The notes beneath the pieces are model-generated. The model was not told the DNA's origin. It did not search any database and saw nothing but the letters and a program-made list of their open reading frames with translations. Shown here piece after piece: positions 11,984 through 23,272 of a stretch of 64,000 nt of DNA. The stretch comes from Amanita rubescens. Lineage: Eukaryota > Basidiomycota > Agaricomycetes > Agaricales > Amanitaceae. Positions within the stretch are counted from its first letter, which is position 1. Each line of letters starts with the position of its first letter. Both the position numbers and the translations under genes were made by a program. The stretch covers positions 248,001-312,000 of the forward strand of contig WION01000025.1 in the NCBI GenBank assembly GCA_015039365.1. The letters run 5' to 3'.

Positions 11984-12210
11984 TCTTTACTGTCCCCCCC
12001 CTATTCCGATCGGAGTCCGATCGGAGTCCTAGGAGTCCTATAGGAGTCACATTGGAATTTATTACAAATGAGATTACATTAACATTACAAATTTTTTGAC
12101 ACTACATTTTTCAATCGGACTGGTATCGGATGAATAGGAAGCCTTCCGACGGACTCGAATAGGACATAGGACTCTAATAGGACTATTCCTATAGGACTCC
12201 GCTTTTTAAT
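11984..12210. repeat. GGAGTCC palindromic-word array with C-run terminus
   Basis: Begins TCTTTACTGTCCCCCCCC and continues with clustered GGAGTCC, CGATCGGAGTCC and CCTATAGGA words. Same architecture as the arrays at 13359, 15465, 53258 and 56670, where a CTTTACCCTCCCCC-like terminus is followed by 7-bp palindromic words. Confidence 0.6.
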
Positions 12211-12289
12211 GTAGTCTTTGTAGTCTCATTTGTAATACCACCATTTGCCAAGAGTACTGTGTGACCGTGGGAAATTTTGGAAAAAAATT

Positions 12290-12620
12290 GTGAAAAATGC
12301 AGAAAAATCATGTAATCAGATTAGTTTGTAAATGAACATGCCAAACAATGCCAAACTCAAGTTATTTGCAAAATACTGTTTTAAACGCTTCGTGTTGAAA
12401 AATTGAATGGCTGCCAAAAATCTGGAAAAATCCGGAAAAATCATGTGATCAGATTAGTGTGGAAATGGACATGCCAAACAATGCCAAACTCAAGATATTT
12501 GCAAAATACTGTTTTAAACACTTCATGTTGAAAATTTGAAAGGCTGCTAAAAATCTTGAAAAATCTGGAAAAATCATGTGATCAAGATGGTGCAAGAATC
12601 ATGCTCCAGAACAGAGCCTT
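12290..12620. repeat. Tandem repeat of about 132 bp, three copies
   Basis: Units share AAAAATCATGTGATCAGATT, then CATGCCAAACAATGCCAAAC, then ATTTGCAAAATACTGTTTTA, starting near 12303, 12435 and 12568 with increasing decay. Degenerate relatives occur near 14950-15100, 57700-57880 and 58080-58190. Non-coding. Confidence 0.7.
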
Positions 12621-13358
12621 TGAAACCCAAGATATTTGTAATTAATTCTTCAGATATAATGGAGAGAAATTTGATAGGTTGCCAAAACATCTTGTGACTT
12701 TGTCCAAGGGCCCCTGGTCACATTGATAAGACAAACCACTGGAGGTGTGGGGTCAGGGAAACTTCAAACATATTAGGTAAAACAATAGAATATCATAGTC
12801 TTAGGTTTGAGGCAATTCTGGAACAGAGCATGGACAACAAAGTTATAGTATAACTACTAGTAAAGGTGAGACTGACTGATATTGGCCTATAGGGCACTGT
12901 ACCTAACTTCAAATTACTAATAGTACTTGTGATTGGAGGTAGCTGATAATGATCATGATAGTAGGACACTCAGTGTGGCAGGGCACAGGTGCCAGATAGT
13001 GTTGCCATTGTGATTGGAACTTTGGAAGTTGATACTAATTACATGATGTCACTGAGCCACCATTCTGTTACTAATAGTATTGACTCCCACATTATGCATG
13101 CCTGATTAGTTTTGGAAGTGACAGGCCCTCTTATGTATCTCTACTTACTCATCAAGTTATCTATCATTGTCCACACTTTGTTCAATTTCTGTCTGAAACA
13201 TCCAAAGACTCTATCCTACTATTGTATTAGCACTCGTCATATCATCATTCTCTTAGTATTTGAGTTAACCATTGCTGAGTTAACTTTGCCACATGCTTCT
13301 AGTGTGGAAGCTTAGTACATCAACTAACACAGCAAAAGTCTGATCATAGCCTTGTCCA

Positions 13359-13610
13359 GTACTTTACCCTCCCCCACGCTTCCTGGCAGGATCCTGGCTG
13401 ACTCCATGGAATCCACACGGAATCCACATGGATTCCTTGCAAAAAGGAAATTTCTGTGGAAATTCTACCAGGATTCCATGGAGTCCATGTGGATTCCATG
13501 CTCAGTCCAGGCACATTCCTGGCAACAGGCAAAAACATGATTTACACCTGAATTCCTGGTAGACTGTCTGGAATCCATGTGGACTCTGTGGATTCCATGT
13601 AGCAATATAT
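13359..13610 (+). repeat. Palindromic GGAATCC/GGATTCC array, left-type end
   Basis: Starts with CTTTACCCTCCCCCACGC and is packed with GGAATCCACATGGATTCC-type imperfect palindromes and CCATGGAGTCC variants. The identical terminus begins the array at 53258 and, inverted, closes the array at 15794, so these look like ends of one repeat family. Confidence 0.75.
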
Positions 13611-15464
13611 GCATTAAAAAATATGGAAAAAATTCCAAAAAATATAGAAAATTCATAAGATCAAACCTATATAAAATTTATTATCTTAGGACACTTGGAT
13701 CAGTATCAGCTAACCATACAAAAGCCACAGACTATTGCTATATGACATTTTGCCATCTATGACTAGCAGTTGGAGTGTGGCAGTGGTTGCTGATGACCTG
13801 ACATAACATTTCAGAGCGTCAGAGGTCATGAATAGATGTGAGAAGGTTGTCATGAGGGTTCTGTAATCACTGTGTGGGGGTCTTTGAAATTTGGAGATGG
13901 ATACATCAGTGAGCAGTGGTTAGCAGAATATTGACAGCTAGTGATCAATGGTGGCCGCTGACATGCCAGCAATTCAAGTTATCAATATGGTCTACCTCAT
14001 TACCATCACAAGGAACCACTTGCAACCACCTGCCACCTCCCTCTCAAACCTACCAGCTTATGCATACCTCCAGCAACCACATCTGTTAGCTGAAAAGGCT
14101 GGGCATCTAAGCAGACTTTAAGGATCTCAATTATCAGTAGTACAGAAGTGACCTACTGGATGACCATCAGCTAACACAGCAAAAGTCTGATTGCATCTGA
14201 TTCTGTCTGACACACTGATTGTCTGACTGTGTCTGACTGCCTGACCATCTAAGAGACACTGATGGATGCTGATACACTAATTGTCTGACTATCTGACTAT
14301 CTGAGAGACACTGTTGCATAAGTTGTCTGATTGTCTGACTGTCTAAGGGGCACTATTGCAAACTTGAGTTCTTTCAATATATGTATCCATACTAGTTTTA
14401 CATAGCCCTAGTCTGTCTCATTGTATCACTTGTTTACTAAACCATTGATTTGCCAGATGGTTCTAGTGTGGAAGCTTAGTAGGTACAGCATTTTGCAAAC
14501 ACACCAGTCAAATGAGGGAAACAACTACAAAGTTGCAAAGGAGTAGGCTAGGTCCTGATTGTGCTGCAGAAATAAATACAGTAAAGTTGTGTACACCCCA
14601 CTACATTATACATATCAGATTGCTGACCACAGGTACATACTTGGAAATCTGGGCCACTGCTGCACACGGCAGGTCCGAGGCCAATTATCAAGTGAGTGTG
14701 CACATGATTGTTCGGGAATTACCGGCGCTTACCAAAAAGGAAATAATCGCGTCTCAAGTTTCGGAATAAAACCGAGGCCTTTGTTTCACTCGGCCTCAGA
14801 ATGTAACAATGCATGTGTCAGCAAAGTAATCAAGGTAGAGTAAGCAAGGATAGGCGGCATTCGGATGAATGAGGAGGCTTGTCTGCTAAGCATGATTGTG
14901 TAATGTGGGAGTCCATTACTATAACAGCCACCATTCCCACCAAAACAGTATTTTGAAAATATCTTGTGTTTGGTTGTGTTTTGCACTGCAATTCTTGAAG
15001 AGATGTGATCACATAATGTTTTTGGATTTTTCACAATTTTTTGGATTTTTTCAATTTTCTGTCACATCTGAAAAAGTGTTTTGCAAATATCTCATGTTTG
15101 ACTTTGTTTGGCACTGTCATTCTTGTATATTCTGAATCACACAATCTAGGTGCATCTTTTTTGTCACAGTCACATTTACATGTCACACACCTCATGTTGT
15201 CACAAATTCTATAAAAGGAAATCATATTATCTTATCTGTGATCTTATCTTATCTACATCATCATACTGCTATTTAAGCTTACCTAAGCTTACCTATGAGA
15301 TCATACATATATCTAATCACTATCTATCTATCCAATCTTATCACTCCCCTCCCCCCCTGTCCTCGAGGAAGGGGGGGGAAGCTGGGGGATATGTGGTACA
15401 TGCCCTCTCCTTATATACCTGTGGGCTGGCGCACAGACCAAGTGGCCTGTCACATGACCATGGG
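13611..15464. other. Decayed repeat interior, no gene
   Basis: AT-rich non-coding sequence. It includes a GTCTGACT/GTCTGATT simple-repeat tract (about 14185-14345), a third copy of the 33-bp dispersed motif at 14651-14682, and a segment (about 13810-13960) with recognisable similarity to 58640-58800. A purine/pyrimidine palindrome CCTCCCCCCC...GGGGGGGG lies at about 15347-15378. Confidence 0.6.
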
Positions 15465-15794
15465 AATCAGGAGTCCATGTGGACTCCTGAGGACTCCTTG
15501 TGCTGAAAGTCCTTGTATGTCAGCATTATGCAAACCAGGCAGAAATGTACCTGGAATCCACGGAGTCCATGGAGTCCATGTGGATTCCTTGTCACTCCTG
15601 TTCCAGGCAAATTCCTGAGATTCCGTGGAATATGCATGGATTCCACATGGATTCCACACGGATTCCATGCACTTTTTTTAGTGTGTTCTGGGCCATTTGG
15701 ACCATCTTGAAATTGCAAGGAATCCACGTGGATTCCATGGAACTTCCGCACGGAATGCAAGGAATCCATAAGGAATGAGTGGGGGAGGGTAAAG
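15465..15794 (-). repeat. Palindromic GGAATCC/GGATTCC array, right-type end
   Basis: Mirror image of the array at 13359: many CATGGATTCCA and TGGAATCCA words ending in GTGGGGGAGGGTAAAG, the reverse complement of the left-type terminus. It abuts the truncated Gypsy reverse transcriptase with no gap, so part of the open frame that enters it (down to 15678) is artefactual. Confidence 0.75.
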
Positions 15795-17069
15795 ACCTCC
15801 TTTTTCTGTAAAATCCCTGAAATAATCGTCCATCATAGCTTGAAACGTTGCTGGTGAATTTCGTAATCCAAAGAACATGACGTTAGGTTCAAATAAACCT
15901 CGATTGGTGATAAAGGCGGCTTTCCATCTGTCAGATTCCTTGATTTGAACGTTATTATATCCCCATCGGATATCCAATTTTGTAAAGTATTCCGAATCTT
16001 TGAGTTTGATCATAAGATCGGAGATAAGAGGTAGTGGATATGCGTTTGGTTTAGTATATTCGTTCAAATATCGATAATCTTGGCAGGGTCGTAATTTTTG
16101 TGCTTCTTTCTTTTCTACAAAGAAGAAAGGTGACACCTGCGGTGATTTCGACGGTCTGATGTAGCCTTTTTCGACGTGTTCTTTAATCCATTCATCCAGT
16201 GTATTCTGCTGTTTCGGAGATAAGGGATAGATTTTTCCTCTTTTTGGTATGAAATCATCGCGAAGTTCTATCTGGTGATCCCAAGATCGGCTTTCTGGGA
16301 ATCGTTCACTTGCTTTTTTCTCGAATACGTCTTTCCATGCCGAGTATTCAGGAGGGAGCGTGTAAACCTCCTCTGTTTGATGGTATTTGTGTTCCATTTG
16401 TTGAGCTGGTGTATATCGTGCGATAGTTACTTGGTCGTATTCGTCTTCTGACCAGCTTCCTATATCCTCAAATGTATGCGTGTTCCATCCGTGATCTGTC
16501 GTCTGTGATCCTTTGTGTGACATCAAATATCCGATGACGAGATCTTCTTCCTGTTCAGGCATAGCTATTCTGTCAATCTGTTGACAGATGCTCCGAAGTG
16601 ATGCCTTGATCTTGTCCTGTTCAGAGTCTCGGAACTCTAGAGTCTTTTCTCTCCAATTTACGTCAGGGTTATGCTTCTCTAGCCAAGGAAGCCCCAGTAT
16701 AATTGTTTGTTTTCCTATTGCTGATACGTGAAACCATTCGGTCATGCGTTTTCCGTTCATTTCGAAGGTGATTAGACATTGTTCATCGATTTCTCCTTCT
16801 TTGTTTATGGTGCCATCGACGTTATAAACTCTAATTGGTCGTGGAGTTTTTCGTTTTCTCCATTTGTGTGCTATCCTTTTGTCGATAAATATCCCTTCGG
16901 CTCCGCAGTCGACAAGGGCAACGAGGTTTTCAGTGTTGTTTTCAGTTTCAACTTTGATAGGGACAGATAATCTTCGTTTCGAAATAGATTGTACTGTTAC
17001 ATGAGATATATCGAGAGTTGAATCTGGTGTATCTGAGACTTCATCCACTGTCATGAGTCCCACTGTTAA
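15795..17069 (-). pseudogene. Ty3/Gypsy pol, protease and partial reverse transcriptase
   Basis: The frame carries an aspartic protease core (LVALVDCGAEGIFIDK, with DCG where DSG/DTG is usual) and then RT blocks: EHVEKGYIRPSKSPQVSPFF with FVEKKEAQKLRPCQDYRYLN, YFTKLDIRWGYNNVQIKESD, and FFGLRNSPATFQAMMDDYFR. Sequence then runs into the palindromic array, so the YxDD catalytic block, RNase H and integrase are absent. The pol frame overlaps the end of gag in the -1 frame and stays open through it, with GTG at 17063 and the first ATG at 17054. The element cannot be autonomous. Confidence 0.9.
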
Positions 17070-18790
17070 AAATCCTCGTTTTCATCGGCAAGAGATAGTA
17101 ATAGATCATTCTTTTCGTCGGTTGACATCCCTTTCATCAGCGCTCGGATGTTTTTGGTGTAATTTGGTTTAGACTCTCGGACTTCTTCTTCTTCCCAATT
17201 TCCGTCACCATCATTTGATGTGGCTCGAATGTGACGTTTGGGCGTGAATCCTCTTTTCCTTCCTCCTTTAAATCGGCCTTTCCCTTTGTTTCTTTTCTTC
17301 TTCGGGCATTGCCCTGACATGTGTCCTTTGATTCCGCAGATAAAACATAAACCGTCTTTGATGTAGCGTTCTCTTTCTTCTTTGGACATAGATCTGATCG
17401 TAAGTTCTAATTCTGGGTCTTCTTCGTGTTCCAGAAATTTATGATCGATCTGCATAGCCCATGATTCGTCGTTATGAGAGGATGATGAATGACCATTTCC
17501 AGATCGAGGGGAATAAGCATATGAACGGGTTCGGATGTTGTCGAGTTTGATAGCAATGTCGTACCAATCTTGTAGTGTTTTTGGGTTCATGAGCATTGCT
17601 TTTTCGAACTCGGGTGCTGTAAGTCCTTTTCCGAACATATGGAATGCTGCTTCTCCTTCGATTCCGGCTTTCGTGATTTGTTCCTTGAACTGATTAACGT
17701 AGTTAGGTAGGGTCATCTGTTTCTTTCCTTTCATAGACGATCTGTTCTGTAGATTGAGAATTTTCGTGTATGCATTTCCACTTGGATCAACTTCTCCCCA
17801 ATCTGTCAAGAATGACAGTTTAAATGCTTCCCAGTCATCGAATAAAGCAGGTCTCGTGATGCCTCCTTCGGTGGTGGCACGAGATTTTCGTAGTTCTGCT
17901 AATTTATTCTTTTTCCATTGTCTAGCTCCGTCTGAGATTTTATTCAGGGCGGCAAGGATTTTTAAACGGTCTGTGTTCATCCGTTCAGGGTTCATATCAA
18001 AGAAGATTTCGATATCTTCTATGAATGTGTTGGCATCCTTTCGCTTCCCTTTGAATTCAGGAAGATCTCCGATGAGACTAGGGGTTCGTGGGTTAGGTAT
18101 AGGGTCTGTGCTTCCTCCAGACATCCTTGGTGGGGGTGATGGATCTCTTCGTGGTGGAGTTGGGTCGGGTTTAGGTTCATCTACTTCGATTCTGTCAGAG
18201 TCAAACGGGTCTTCTTCGTCTTCTTTAGGGTTCGAAGGATCTGGTTCGGGATTGGTCGGTTGTTGGGCAGGTGTTGGTGTCGTTCCAACTGAAAGATCAC
18301 TGAGAAAATCAAGGGATAGATCGGGTTTCTGATCTGTTTCTCCTTCTTTCTCGGATTCACTCTCGTTTAGGCCAAATTTTGCTTTCTTTTTGCCTTTTGT
18401 CTGTATGGAAAGGAGAGTTTTCGGTCTTAAGTTCTCTGGTAGAGCGTCAACAGTCCCCTTTATCCAAATGGGGGTGTTGAAGTATTCGTTAGGGACAAAT
18501 TCTTGTGTTTCGGATGCTATCCAACGTTCTGTGAGGTGATCGAATCTGATGTGCTGTTCCTGAAGATATAGATCTGCGAAATAATAATATGATTCGTTCG
18601 GAGGTCTAGTTTCTTTTTGTGGTATCCAGAATTCTTGTTCTTTAACTGGATTTCCTCCTGTATCTTCCCAGATTCGTTTTGCACCGTTTAGTCTGACGTA
18701 GTATCCGTCAAGAATGTAGTTCCCTTTACGATCTCGTGTAGCTCTATTCGGTGGAGCTCTCCAATCCGTTTTGACAATGTGGCCAGTAAC
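17066..18790 (-). pseudogene. Ty3/Gypsy gag, start lost by frame slip
   Basis: An uninterrupted frame of about 570 codons ends EDF-stop at 17066. The last 350 codons (from the ATG at 18124) contain the capsid-like region (ANTFIEDIEIFFDMNPERMN, WEAFKLSFLTDWGEVDP) and one CCHC zinc knuckle, CFICGIKGHMSGQC, followed by a Lys/Arg-rich tail. Upstream of 18124 the frame stays open without ATG through a Pro/Asp/Glu-rich linker and an N-terminal part (PVKEQEFWIPQKETRPPNES). At 18789-18791 a TAG closes the frame, while the preceding codons (LAFDNIHFDELPESQP) continue one base out of frame toward the LTR. The true gag probably began near the LTR and has suffered a one-base indel. Confidence 0.85.
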
Positions 18791-18881
18791 CTACGGGCTG
18801 GCTTTCCGGAAGTTCGTCGAAGTGTATGTTATCAAATGCCAATGAATCGATGTTCAGGCTTATTGATAAGTTCGACTTAAT

Positions 18882-19333
18882 TGTTACGAACTCGTTAATC
18901 TCAACTTAAGTTGCAGCGGCAACTCTAGTCACGATTACAAGTCTTAAGTCAAACGTTAAGATTATAAGTTCAATACTAAGTCAAGGCGTTGACTTAGGAT
19001 CTGAGGACGATTGTGGTAGATGAGTTAAGAGTACGGTTATATTGCCAGACGACAATAAACAGCTAAGTCGAACTTAGGGTTCGACTCTAGAATACAGGCG
19101 GTACTTATACTAGCAAGTACAAGGGGACGTACTAATTAGTGAATAATGGTAAGTACGAAAGTAAGTATAAGGACGGCGTCATATGTGGAACAAGGATTGG
19201 TATAAGTAAGGGAACGAGTTAGTCCGTATGAATCGAGCATAAGGGGAGTGACGAGTAAGGTATGCATAAAGAAAATAAACATGTCCGACGTATCATGTAA
19301 GCATAATGCGGGAGTCCGTACCGTGTTGTAACA
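18882..19333 (-). mobile_element. Gypsy LTR (5' LTR of minus-strand copy A)
   Basis: A 452-bp sequence that on the minus strand begins TGTTACAACACGG and ends GAGTTCGTAACA, with 6-bp terminal inverted repeats TGTTAC/GTAACA. It is near-identical to the inverted copy at 21093-21543. Gag lies immediately downstream on the minus strand. No clean tRNA-type primer binding site is recognised after the LTR. Confidence 0.9.
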
Positions 19334-20287
19334 GTATGTACTATTTGTATTCTGACATGCCAAACACCTTCCTATATCCCTAATGGGGACATACCAAAAA
19401 AAGCGCCACACAAATAACCAGTATTGATGGAGATATTGTCATTTGTTGCTCCTCACTGTTGTCAACAGTGAGCAAGACATGTTGCATTCTGACAGAAACC
19501 ACTTGCATTTTTTACATTCTAACATAGTGGATAGGTGCATATACATATAAGGAATATGTTCCAAAAAACGCGCCACAAAAACATTCAGTATTAAGGGAGT
19601 TATTGCAATTTCTTTCTGCTCATCACCAGCAACAGTGAGCAGATATTTCCCAAAATGGCAAGTCCGAAGTGCGCTATTTCCATTTTTGGAAACCCGCCAC
19701 TGGATCCTAAAGCGCACATTACATTATCAATTTCCTTTTTTAGAAATTTGACCCTGAAAATCAATCAGTGAATATCTCAATGAAATCAGCACCAAACATT
19801 GTCATACAACCACATTTAGAAAGCCACTGACCAAGGCTACACAATTGATTGACCCTGAGATTACGTAATCATTTCCTTTTCAGGAAATTCGACCCTGAAT
19901 GACCCATTTTGTGCCTTATTTGGAAGTTTGACACTTTTCCAAAAAAGGAAATTGTGCCATAACATGTACAAACACCCTCACACCCTTCCAAAAATGGTAT
20001 CCTGACTTGCTTACCTTATTTAGAATCTGGCTACCTTGCCAAATAAGGCAATTATCCCTTGTTTCTGAGTTGTGATCACATTCCCATCTCATAACATGTA
20101 CAAACATATCCCCCACCTTCCAGAAATGGTAATTTAGTTGTGGGAAAAAAGACTTAACCAAAATCTCTCTATATATTTATCAGAGTTATTGAAAGTGTGC
20201 CATAGGCCCTTAAACCTCGCTAATTAGCTCTGGACACTCAATCAGTGTCCACTGCTAATTAGGCGAATTTAGCCGGCTTAACAGGTG
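19334..20287 (-). mobile_element. KDZ-type terminal fragment (copy 4)
   Basis: Matches, in reverse, the arm at 61649-62750 and ends at 20287 in AGCCGGCTTAACAGGTG, i.e. CACCTGT on the other strand, the terminus shared by the KDZ elements in this window. Its other end is cut by the Gypsy LTR at 19333. The fragment has no protein of its own. A 92-codon frame (19439-19717) is conserved among copies only because the repeat is conserved. Confidence 0.65.
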
Positions 20288-21052
20288 GATCGTAAGTCAA
20301 GAGAAATCTGGTGCCTCACCGGAAAGATCCGAGAACTCTTGTCAAGTATCCAAGGAGACACCGAATGGACAACAAGCGAATTCGCAGATGGAGTTTCCCT
20401 CTTCGAACTCACTAGTGACAACATTTCGCAGATCAATGATGCGATCAACGATCTCGATCTTCATCGCCGAATCCGTACAACAAGCGATCTCACTACGGAA
20501 GAATCGAAACGAGATAAGAAGGCTCCTCCTTCTGGTCGATCCCCATCACCCCCCACCACCACCGTTATTCGCCACGGAGTCTGGAATATTCCTATCCCCA
20601 CTACTCGACGAAACGACTCTCCGCCTCCTCGACGACCTACGACCCGCAGTATGACCAATGCCGCCAATAACCGCCCCCACCGCTATAACCGCTGCATCCA
20701 CTGCCGAGGTAAACATGCCTCTGAGGATCACCATCTCGCTACTGCAATTCCTCCTGTGTCTACTGTATCTACACGCGCTCCCACGCGCCGACACGATCTG
20801 ACACCCGGTCCTTCCACTAAGAAGAAAGGACGTTCTCGAGTTACCACAGATGCCGCCAATACCTCCACTTCCACTAGCCGCCGCCCTCACCAGCCAAAGA
20901 AGAAGGGAAAGAAGAAAGCACACCATGCGTCACAGTGTCAGGCATGCGTCAATGGACGACAGTGCGATGGAGCTGACGACGATGCTTGCTACGACTACGG
21001 CACTTACGGCTACGACTACGGAGACGACGCGACCCACAACATGAACACTTAG
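20288..21052 (+). pseudogene. 3' ORF fragment of a second Gypsy copy (B)
   Basis: An open frame of about 255 codons on the plus strand ends 41 bp before the plus-strand LTR. It has an acidic/Leu-rich start (FADGVSLFELTSDNISQIND), a Pro/Arg-rich middle, a Cys/His cluster CIHCRGKHASEDHH, a basic stretch (RRPHQPKKKGKKKAHHASQ), CQACVNGRQC, and a Tyr/Asp-rich tail. Its position just upstream of a polypurine tract and LTR identifies it as the distal coding part of the retroelement, but I do not recognise the domain. It is cut at the left by the KDZ-type fragment. A polypurine tract AGGGGAGAGCTAG (21080-21092) precedes the LTR. Confidence 0.6.
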
Positions 21053-21092
21053 ACGGTTTGTTGTTGCGGTCAACAACGTAGGGGAGAGCTAG

Positions 21093-21543
21093 TGTTACAA
21101 CACGGTACGGACTCCCGCATTATGCTTACATGACACGTCGGACATGTTCATTTCTTTATGCATACCTTATCCGTCTCACCCCTTATGCTCGATTCATACG
21201 GACTAACTCGTTCACTTCTATACCACTCCCCTTATTCCACATATGACGCCGTCCTTATACCTACATTTGTACTTACTCTTACTCACTAATTAGTACGTCT
21301 CATTGTACTCGCTAGTATAAGTACCGCATGTATTCTAGAGTCGAACCCTAAGTTCGACTTAGCTGTTTATTGTCGTCTGGCAATATAACCGTCCTCTTAA
21401 CTCATCTACCACAATCGTCCTCAGATCCTAAGTCAACGCTTTGACTTAGTATTGAACTTATAATCTTAACGTTTGACTTAAGACTTGTAATCGTGACTAG
21501 AGTTGCCGTTGCAACTTAGGTTGAGATTAACGAGTTCGTAACA
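21093..21543 (+). mobile_element. Gypsy LTR (3' LTR of plus-strand copy B)
   Basis: A 451-bp sequence from TGTTACAACACGG to GAGTTCGTAACA, the inverted partner of 18882-19333. The left neighbour is a polypurine tract, as expected for a 3' LTR. Flanking pentamers of the two LTRs do not match (GACTC on the right here), so the two halves are better read as separate insertions. Confidence 0.9.
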
Positions 21544-21757
21544 GACTCCATCCTGGACTCCAGAGTGTTCTCCAGAAGTTTAGGCAAGACGTACATTAGC
21601 ACAGCGCAGCTTGCACGCTGAAGCCTAGCCTTTCCCCACTATGTCCCGGACTCTGTTATACTCCGTCCATCCCCGTCCGCAGCTTAGTTCCTGGGCTCTG
21701 TCCCAATTAGGATCACCGTCCTTACATATATGCATTCTACCTACCTGAGCCTGAAAT

Positions 21758-22187
21758 AGGCTATGACGGGAGCGGAGTTGACAGGCACCCATTTCATGAT
21801 TTCGTCTGTGCTAATAAAGGTTGTAACAAACGGATATGGCGCTACCTCGATAAAGGTGATGCAAAGGCCACTGGAAATCTCAGGAAGCGTGCTAAATGTT
21901 GCTGGAAATCAAATGTTGTTGATGCGGCATTTGAGGCCAATGGATTGAAAGAAGCCTGAGAAGTGATAGCGGGGGTTTGTGATGGGACCATCACGTCCCA
22001 CTTTGAATGTACTGGCCAGGGCAAAGAGATGTACTCCAATGTACAGCTCACCAAGGCCGAGATGAGGTGAGAACTCTGGTGTTTCAGGCTTTCAGCCACA
22101 TTACTTGTGTATAACTTGGATACTTGAAGGGCTGAGATTGTACGTTGGGTTGCCGAGAGTTTTCATCCCTTTTCGATTGTCAGTGAC
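21758..22187 (+). pseudogene. hAT transposase, N-terminal part (BED-type finger)
   Basis: Reads HPFHDFVCANKGCNKRIWRY then LDKGDAKATGNLRKRAKCCW, the Cys-rich BED-like N-terminus of mushroom hAT transposases (the usual HxxxC appears as RxxxC). A TGA at about 21958 interrupts it, then IAGVCDGTITSHFECTGQGK follows to AEMR and a GTGAGA donor. The next exon AEIVRWVAESFHPFSIVSD (about 22128-22186) stops where the MITE begins at 22188. Reading resumes at 34797. A 210-bp stretch between the Gypsy LTR and this gene (21544-21757) shows nothing recognisable. Confidence 0.8.
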
Positions 22188-22263
22188 TAGTCTTTCTAAG
22201 TTAGGTTGCATGACTGGTCACGACCGGTCACACGACCGACCATGACTGCAGTCGTGGCACGAC

Positions 22264-23272
22264 CACCTGTATCTCCCGCAACTTGAGCCATTTAATGCTG
22301 GGCTCAATGCACCTTACACCACTAATAAATGGCTCAAGTCTCCAAAATTGGCCTACCGGCATTATGTCAGCCCCCAAAAAGGGATGATTTAGTAATACTT
22401 ATAAGTATTTTCTCACCACCCACACATACCATATATAGTAATAAGACATTAATACCCATAAAAGGAAGGTATTTGATATGGGGCTCATCAGACACCATTC
22501 TTTCCACACAATCCAAGTCTGTATGATATAAAAGGTAAACATGTCCAAATATGGAAGGTGGACATGATATCTAGACATACCAATGATATGGGCCTTATCA
22601 GAAAGCTCTTTTTTCACATATATATAGTAATAAGACACTAATGCCCATAAAAGGAAGGTGTTTGATATGGGGCTCATTAGAAAGCTCTTTTTTCATATAT
22701 AGACACATAGGGCATGATTATGTGAGCAATTTCTATCTTATCTGCATTTGTTAGCAGATCTGAAGCCTTAAAATGTATAATTGCAATCTTTATCTTATCT
22801 AATTTCACTTGATTCAGACTTGAATGTGAAATAACTGCCATTTTGATCAATTCCCATACACATTTCACTCACTCAGATGCTTAGGCACAGTAAGTAAGAG
22901 GTCCAATGTCATTAAGCAGCCTAGCAGCAGTCAGAAAGGCATTTGAACAACGTCTCGTGGCAGTGATTTCAGGACCTGCCTGATTTGGATAGCATCTTTC
23001 ACACGCTAATGTAGCTCGTCGTTCTTCCTGCCAGCACATTAATAAGTTCAATCGCTCGTTGTCGGAATCTCATAGTCTTGTCTAAATTGAGTGACACCCT
23101 GCCTCCTTCTGGATACCACCTGCAATAACCCACACCAACATTAAATCCAATTTGAACAAATTTTGACAGTTGACAAGAACCTCGTGATGATGAGAAGATC
23201 AGGAAGGGGAAGGGTTAGAATGAGGAGAATTTGGATAGTTGGGTGAATGATTATGGTGATGTGAGTCGACTG
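22264..23272. repeat. KDZ-1 left inverted arm
   Basis: About 1.0 kb, inverted with respect to 33200-34029. Recognisable paired stretches are CAACTTGAGCCATTTAATGC, the GGGGCTCAT blocks and the AATCTTTATCTTATCTAATT region. It is longer than the right arm because a block around 22430-22520 is duplicated at 22615-22700. A plus-strand frame at 23231-23521 just inside the arm has no recognisable product, and 23522-23835 holds nothing I can name. Confidence 0.8.

Noticed and set aside
19136..19411. 91-codon minus-strand frame
   Set aside because: Entirely inside the LTR; non-coding.
20461..20926. Minus-strand frames opposite the Gypsy distal ORF
   Set aside because: Shadow frames of the plus-strand Pro/Arg-rich coding sequence.
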